A DNA stretch of 64,000 nucleotides from Mycobacterium syngnathidarum (GTDB lineage: Bacteria; Actinomycetota; Actinomycetes; Mycobacteriales; Mycobacteriaceae): assembly GCF_001942625.1 (NCBI RefSeq), contig NZ_MLCL01000004.1, forward strand, positions 62,001-126,000. The letters run 5' to 3'. Made by a program: the position numbers and the translations under genes. Of the stretch, positions 62,401 to 64,000 are shown piece by piece (position 1 is the first letter of the stretch; the number at the start of each line of letters is the position of its first letter). The notes below the pieces were generated by a model, which saw only the letters and a list, made by a program, of their open reading frames with translations, was not told the origin of the DNA and did no database searches.

Positions 62401-63028
62401 GAAGGCTGATCAGGAGCTTGCAGTTGTGCGCCCGCAGGTTGAATCGTCGCGCCTCGGCAGGGTCATTCTTGATGCGGACAGCCAGCTCCGCGGGTATCCG
62501 GTTCTCGGCGAGGTCGGCCAGGTCGTACTTGAAAGCCTCCACCTGATCCGGTACGCCCGCGCCGAGCGTGAACAGCTCTTCGAACTGGTCGAGCACGATC
62601 ACCGGCGTCAGCAGGTAGTTCCGCGCACTCCAGAGCTCGAGATCGGCACGATGCAGGTATTCCCACAGTGATTCGTCGTCCTGGGGAAGCAAAGCATCGG
62701 GCGCCTCCGCCGCGATGGCATTGCGGACGGCGTCGTGGAGCTGAGAGCTGAGTGAGGCCGCGCCCGGCTTGAGATCGAACCGGACATAGATCGGGAGGAA
62801 GTTCTCGTTGCGCAACAACGGGAACAGGCCCGCGTGCAGCAGCGACGTCTTGCCCAGGCCCGAGCGACCGAACAAGACCGTCACGGGCGCGTCGAGAACC
62901 TTCTTCAGCAGTTTTTCGCATTCGTGGCCGCGGCCGTAGAAGAAGCCCTGCGCGTCTTCGCAATAGGATTCCAGCCCGGGCCACGGGTTGTCCGTGTCGA
63001 GCTTCGTTGTGATCGTTGCGCGCGTCAT
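59426..63028 (-). CDS. nSTAND-type NTPase with transmembrane helix and WD40 propellers
   Basis: A 1200-aa protein. Entry motif FFYGRGHECEKLLKKV (about 29-44), Walker A GRSGLGKT at 54-61, Walker B VIVLDQFEEL at 143-152, sensor-like KLLISLREDFLAHLEDW (204-220), winged-helix end ELIHDVLTGTVREH (400-413), charged coiled coil (415-458), one transmembrane helix LSIALAAVCAATVVLALVAW (461-480), then WD40 repeats over 545-1150 (blade ends such as VRLWNARTGEQ, VTLWDATTGARL, VRLWNWTTGSS, LRFWDVRSGTQ). STAND NTPases are sensor switches that oligomerise when the repeat domain binds a trigger; several act in phage defence. ATG overlaps the stop of the SIR2-TIR gene (ATGA), so both are co-translated. Function as immune sensor is an inference. 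Confidence 0.9.
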   Translation of the reverse strand: MTRATITTKLDTDNPWPGLESYCEDAQGFFYGRGHECEKLLKKVLDAPVTVLFGRSGLGKTSLLHAGLFPLLRNENFLPIYVRFDLKPGAASLSSQLHDAVRNAIAAEAPDALLPQDDESLWEYLHRADLELWSARNYLLTPVIVLDQFEELFTLGAGVPDQVEAFKYDLADLAENRIPAELAVRIKNDPAEARRFNLRAHNCKLLISLREDFLAHLEDWCRFIPALGRARMRLLPLATDEAFDAVYKPAEHLMTPELAHQVVGIIAGAGLHTGADSLPRDGEVPASRRTAGEVEPTLLSLVCRELNEERKRLGKATFDEQLVDEHGRSTIPNYYISCVSGMRAGVAEFIENQLITKTGFRDFEAVEDAVPSRLTPEELDQLISSRLVRLAEYHGTQRIELIHDVLTGTVREHRDRRKAEDAKAELAARAEAEKHAFEQAAARHRAELDRERRARRRFKKLSIALAAVCAATVVLALVAWTLRGSAIDARDTALAERLSSRGQLMLLTAQPGSELEAFNKLLAAQKILDRDGAGGLLTALITRPALQKVIGLPEEGSLLSADGQRVVTSDEAGVQMLDGSTGQPVGKPFADSASGLLAVSWDGGFVALDDVGGARVWDARDGTPVGPPLVGSGSALWVALNPDGHRVAAVVTTKDNKFDVRLWNARTGEQMFSGGLAAESDFVSALAFDHGGTSLATGSWNGAVTLWDATTGARLRDMDSARSDSAGPRESDGPQTEHTAVNSLAFSPDGQTIAAGTREGGAWRLRTWDAQTGATLANSDVTGPGDVSVAFSSDGTRVVAGSTDGNVGVSDAATGRTIDGTLFFVEPVTQVALQGDHIVTVTDRSLGISDARTNVTLATELRGSKAAGLAGSDAQYGLYVSTAGPRIAVLRGNDLRWLDPDTGALLTAPIASEAIRDVVQLDVSDDRKWLALAGFDADIDIIDASSGQERGHPMRGHTAAVTDIAFSPDGKTLASVSDDKTVRLWNWTTGSSIADPGRGHQWAPENVVFSEDGQRVYTRSPDSIRIWDSELEPIGTPIIGSNITAFALSHDGGRIAAVDSRSNDIQEYDAKTGEKIGNPLEGHSKWVSDLTYSSDGQFLASIGKDAKLRFWDVRSGTQIGMPVPIEAVGDSAYVTLSDDDRRVFVTATRDPSAQGGGIWEIPGPAAWADMLCSKLAATPTEEQWKDLIDPEADFTELCRG

Positions 63029-64000
63029 GCCGCGTCGTTACGTCGAAATTCCCGGATCGCCGAGATCACGTCCCTCATCAGGGCCGCGTCCGGCTCGCCT
63101 CCCGGCGCATGACCGAACTGGAAGTTCTTGAACTCCCGCGGCACCTGCTTGAAGCGGGTCGCGTCACCGTCATAGTCCTCGTCGATGACGACGGGCATGA
63201 TGAACCGTTGCCCCAGAATGCCGCGGGTTCGCTCTACGGCCTCGTTCCATTCCCTGAAGACGTAGCTTTCTTTCTTCCGTTCGGTATTCGCCGAGATCAC
63301 CGGTACGAACAAGCTGACGGTTTGACGAATGCTGCTGAGAATCTCGTCTTCCCAGGCGTCCCCGGTGTGCAGTTCCCGCTCGTCGAGCCAGGCCACCCCG
63401 CCGAGTTTGGCGATCGCGTCATACAGTCGCCGGGCCGCGACCACATCCTCGTGCTTGTAGCTGATGAAGATCTCCGCGCTGTCCAGTGACGGCGGTTCGG
63501 AACCTTGAGGTCCGCCGAGCACGATCCCGGGTGACCCGGATGGCCGAGGACCCGGTTGTTTGGCCTCCCAGCGCTGACGCAGCTCCGCGACGAACTTGGT
63601 CGGCTCCATGTCCAACTGCTTGACCATGGTCCGACGGCAGTAGGTCGAGAAGAAGCCCGACAGCGACGGTTCGCGCGAGTTCGCGGCGAAGAAAAACGGT
63701 TTGCCGCCGAGCGACAGCCGTTTGTCGCTGGACAGTCGCACGAGAAACCGCCCGAACCAATCGGGAATCTCGCAACCGATGAACAACATCGGCTGATGCT
63801 TCAGCGGGTAGTCGAGCCAGTCGGGGAGGCTGGCCTTTTCCGTCAGCAGCGCATGAATCCACTCCAGTCGGTCCTCCTCGTGGATGGCGTACTCCGGCAT
63901 CGCGGCGGTTTGACCGAACAGGCTGAGAACGACGGTGTCGGTCTGCGAAGGCTCTCGGGCGTTGCGCTCCTGGTCGGGAGTGGACTTGTTCGGGGAGAAC
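63025..64000 (-). CDS. SIR2-like / TIR domain protein, partial (N-terminus off the right edge)
   Basis: The frame stays open from the stop at 63025 to the window edge, 325 codons; the ATG at 63900 is internal because the 33 codons before it read TDTVVLSLFGQTAAMPEYAI without a break. First part: the C-terminal half of a SIR2-like domain (YAIHEEDRLEWIHALLTEKA, LKHQPMLFIGCEIPDWFGRF; compare the usual LLFLGYSL-x-DW). After a Pro/Gly linker, a TIR domain: AEIFISYKHEDVVAARRLYD, GGVAWLDERELHTGDAWEDE, LFVPVISANTERKKESYVFR with EWNEAVERT, where a catalytic Glu of NAD-cleaving TIRs is expected. Both domain types can destroy NAD. It is translationally coupled to the STAND gene. The Sirtuin catalytic residues lie beyond the window. 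Confidence 0.82.
   Translation of the reverse strand, partial: FSPNKSTPDQERNAREPSQTDTVVLSLFGQTAAMPEYAIHEEDRLEWIHALLTEKASLPDWLDYPLKHQPMLFIGCEIPDWFGRFLVRLSSDKRLSLGGKPFFFAANSREPSLSGFFSTYCRRTMVKQLDMEPTKFVAELRQRWEAKQPGPRPSGSPGIVLGGPQGSEPPSLDSAEIFISYKHEDVVAARRLYDAIAKLGGVAWLDERELHTGDAWEDEILSSIRQTVSLFVPVISANTERKKESYVFREWNEAVERTRGILGQRFIMPVVIDEDYDGDATRFKQVPREFKNFQFGHAPGGEPDAALMRDVISAIREFRRNDAA

Overview
The window is high-G+C actinobacterial chromosome, almost certainly a Mycobacterium and more likely an environmental or rapid-growing (Mycolicibacterium-type) species than M. tuberculosis. The main evidence is a complete mce1 locus (mce1R / fadD5-yrbE1A-yrbE1B-mce1A-F plus four Mce-associated genes). 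Many genes also start directly behind a TANNNT -10 box, the leaderless style common in mycobacteria. The gene content follows, in reverse orientation and with insertions and losses, what I remember of M. tuberculosis from about Rv0144 to Rv0178. That synteny is from memory, not from a search.

Layout. 1-416: 3' part of a fructosamine-kinase-like gene that runs off the left edge. 513-3256: a 13E12-type HNH protein, an unknown protein and a DUF1275 membrane protein. 3273-18061 (minus): the mce1 lipid importer operon, transcribed from fadD5 (18061) to the last Mce-associated gene (3273), with translational overlaps at most junctions; the GntR regulator mce1R is divergent at 18172. 18946-19238: copy A of a roughly 290-bp inverted-repeat element. 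19304-25441: small winged-helix protein, SRPBCC protein, thioesterase, zinc alcohol dehydrogenase, acyl-CoA dehydrogenase, an ECF41/SigJ-like sigma factor facing a DoxX-like gene behind a candidate ECF41 promoter, and an SDR. 25445-26359: TetR regulator and a 36-aa leaderless microprotein. 26360-29493: a CGNR regulator divergent from a tightly coupled Asp-nucleophile hydrolase / type II haloacid dehalogenase / MDR reductase operon. 29580-37841: DUF3159 protein, CorA-type transporter, proton-translocating transhydrogenase (fused alpha subunit plus beta), RidA and a large secreted Ig-like/beta-propeller protein. 37963-49472: ROK regulator, acyl-CoA dehydrogenase, hydrolase, LCP protein, two-component system, LysR/MFS pair, DUF1348 protein, and the fadE2-ptpB pair. 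49552-49842: copy B of the inverted-repeat element. 49889-57241: YceI, DUF456, methyltransferases, quinone reductase, SDR, a small exported protein with a textbook terminator, and two TetR regulators. 57253-59409: FUSC membrane protein. 59426-64000: an accessory pair, a SIR2-like/TIR protein (running off the right edge) overlapping by ATGA a 1200-aa nSTAND-type NTPase with WD40 propellers.

The two signals I would follow first are the SIR2-TIR + STAND-WD40 pair, which looks like an NAD-targeting immune or cell-suicide module, and the two intergenic copies (293 and 291 bp) of a structured element. In that element terminal inverted repeats match within each copy while differing between copies, and a shared internal hairpin lies in the middle. 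No tRNA, rRNA, CRISPR array or insertion sequence was recognised.
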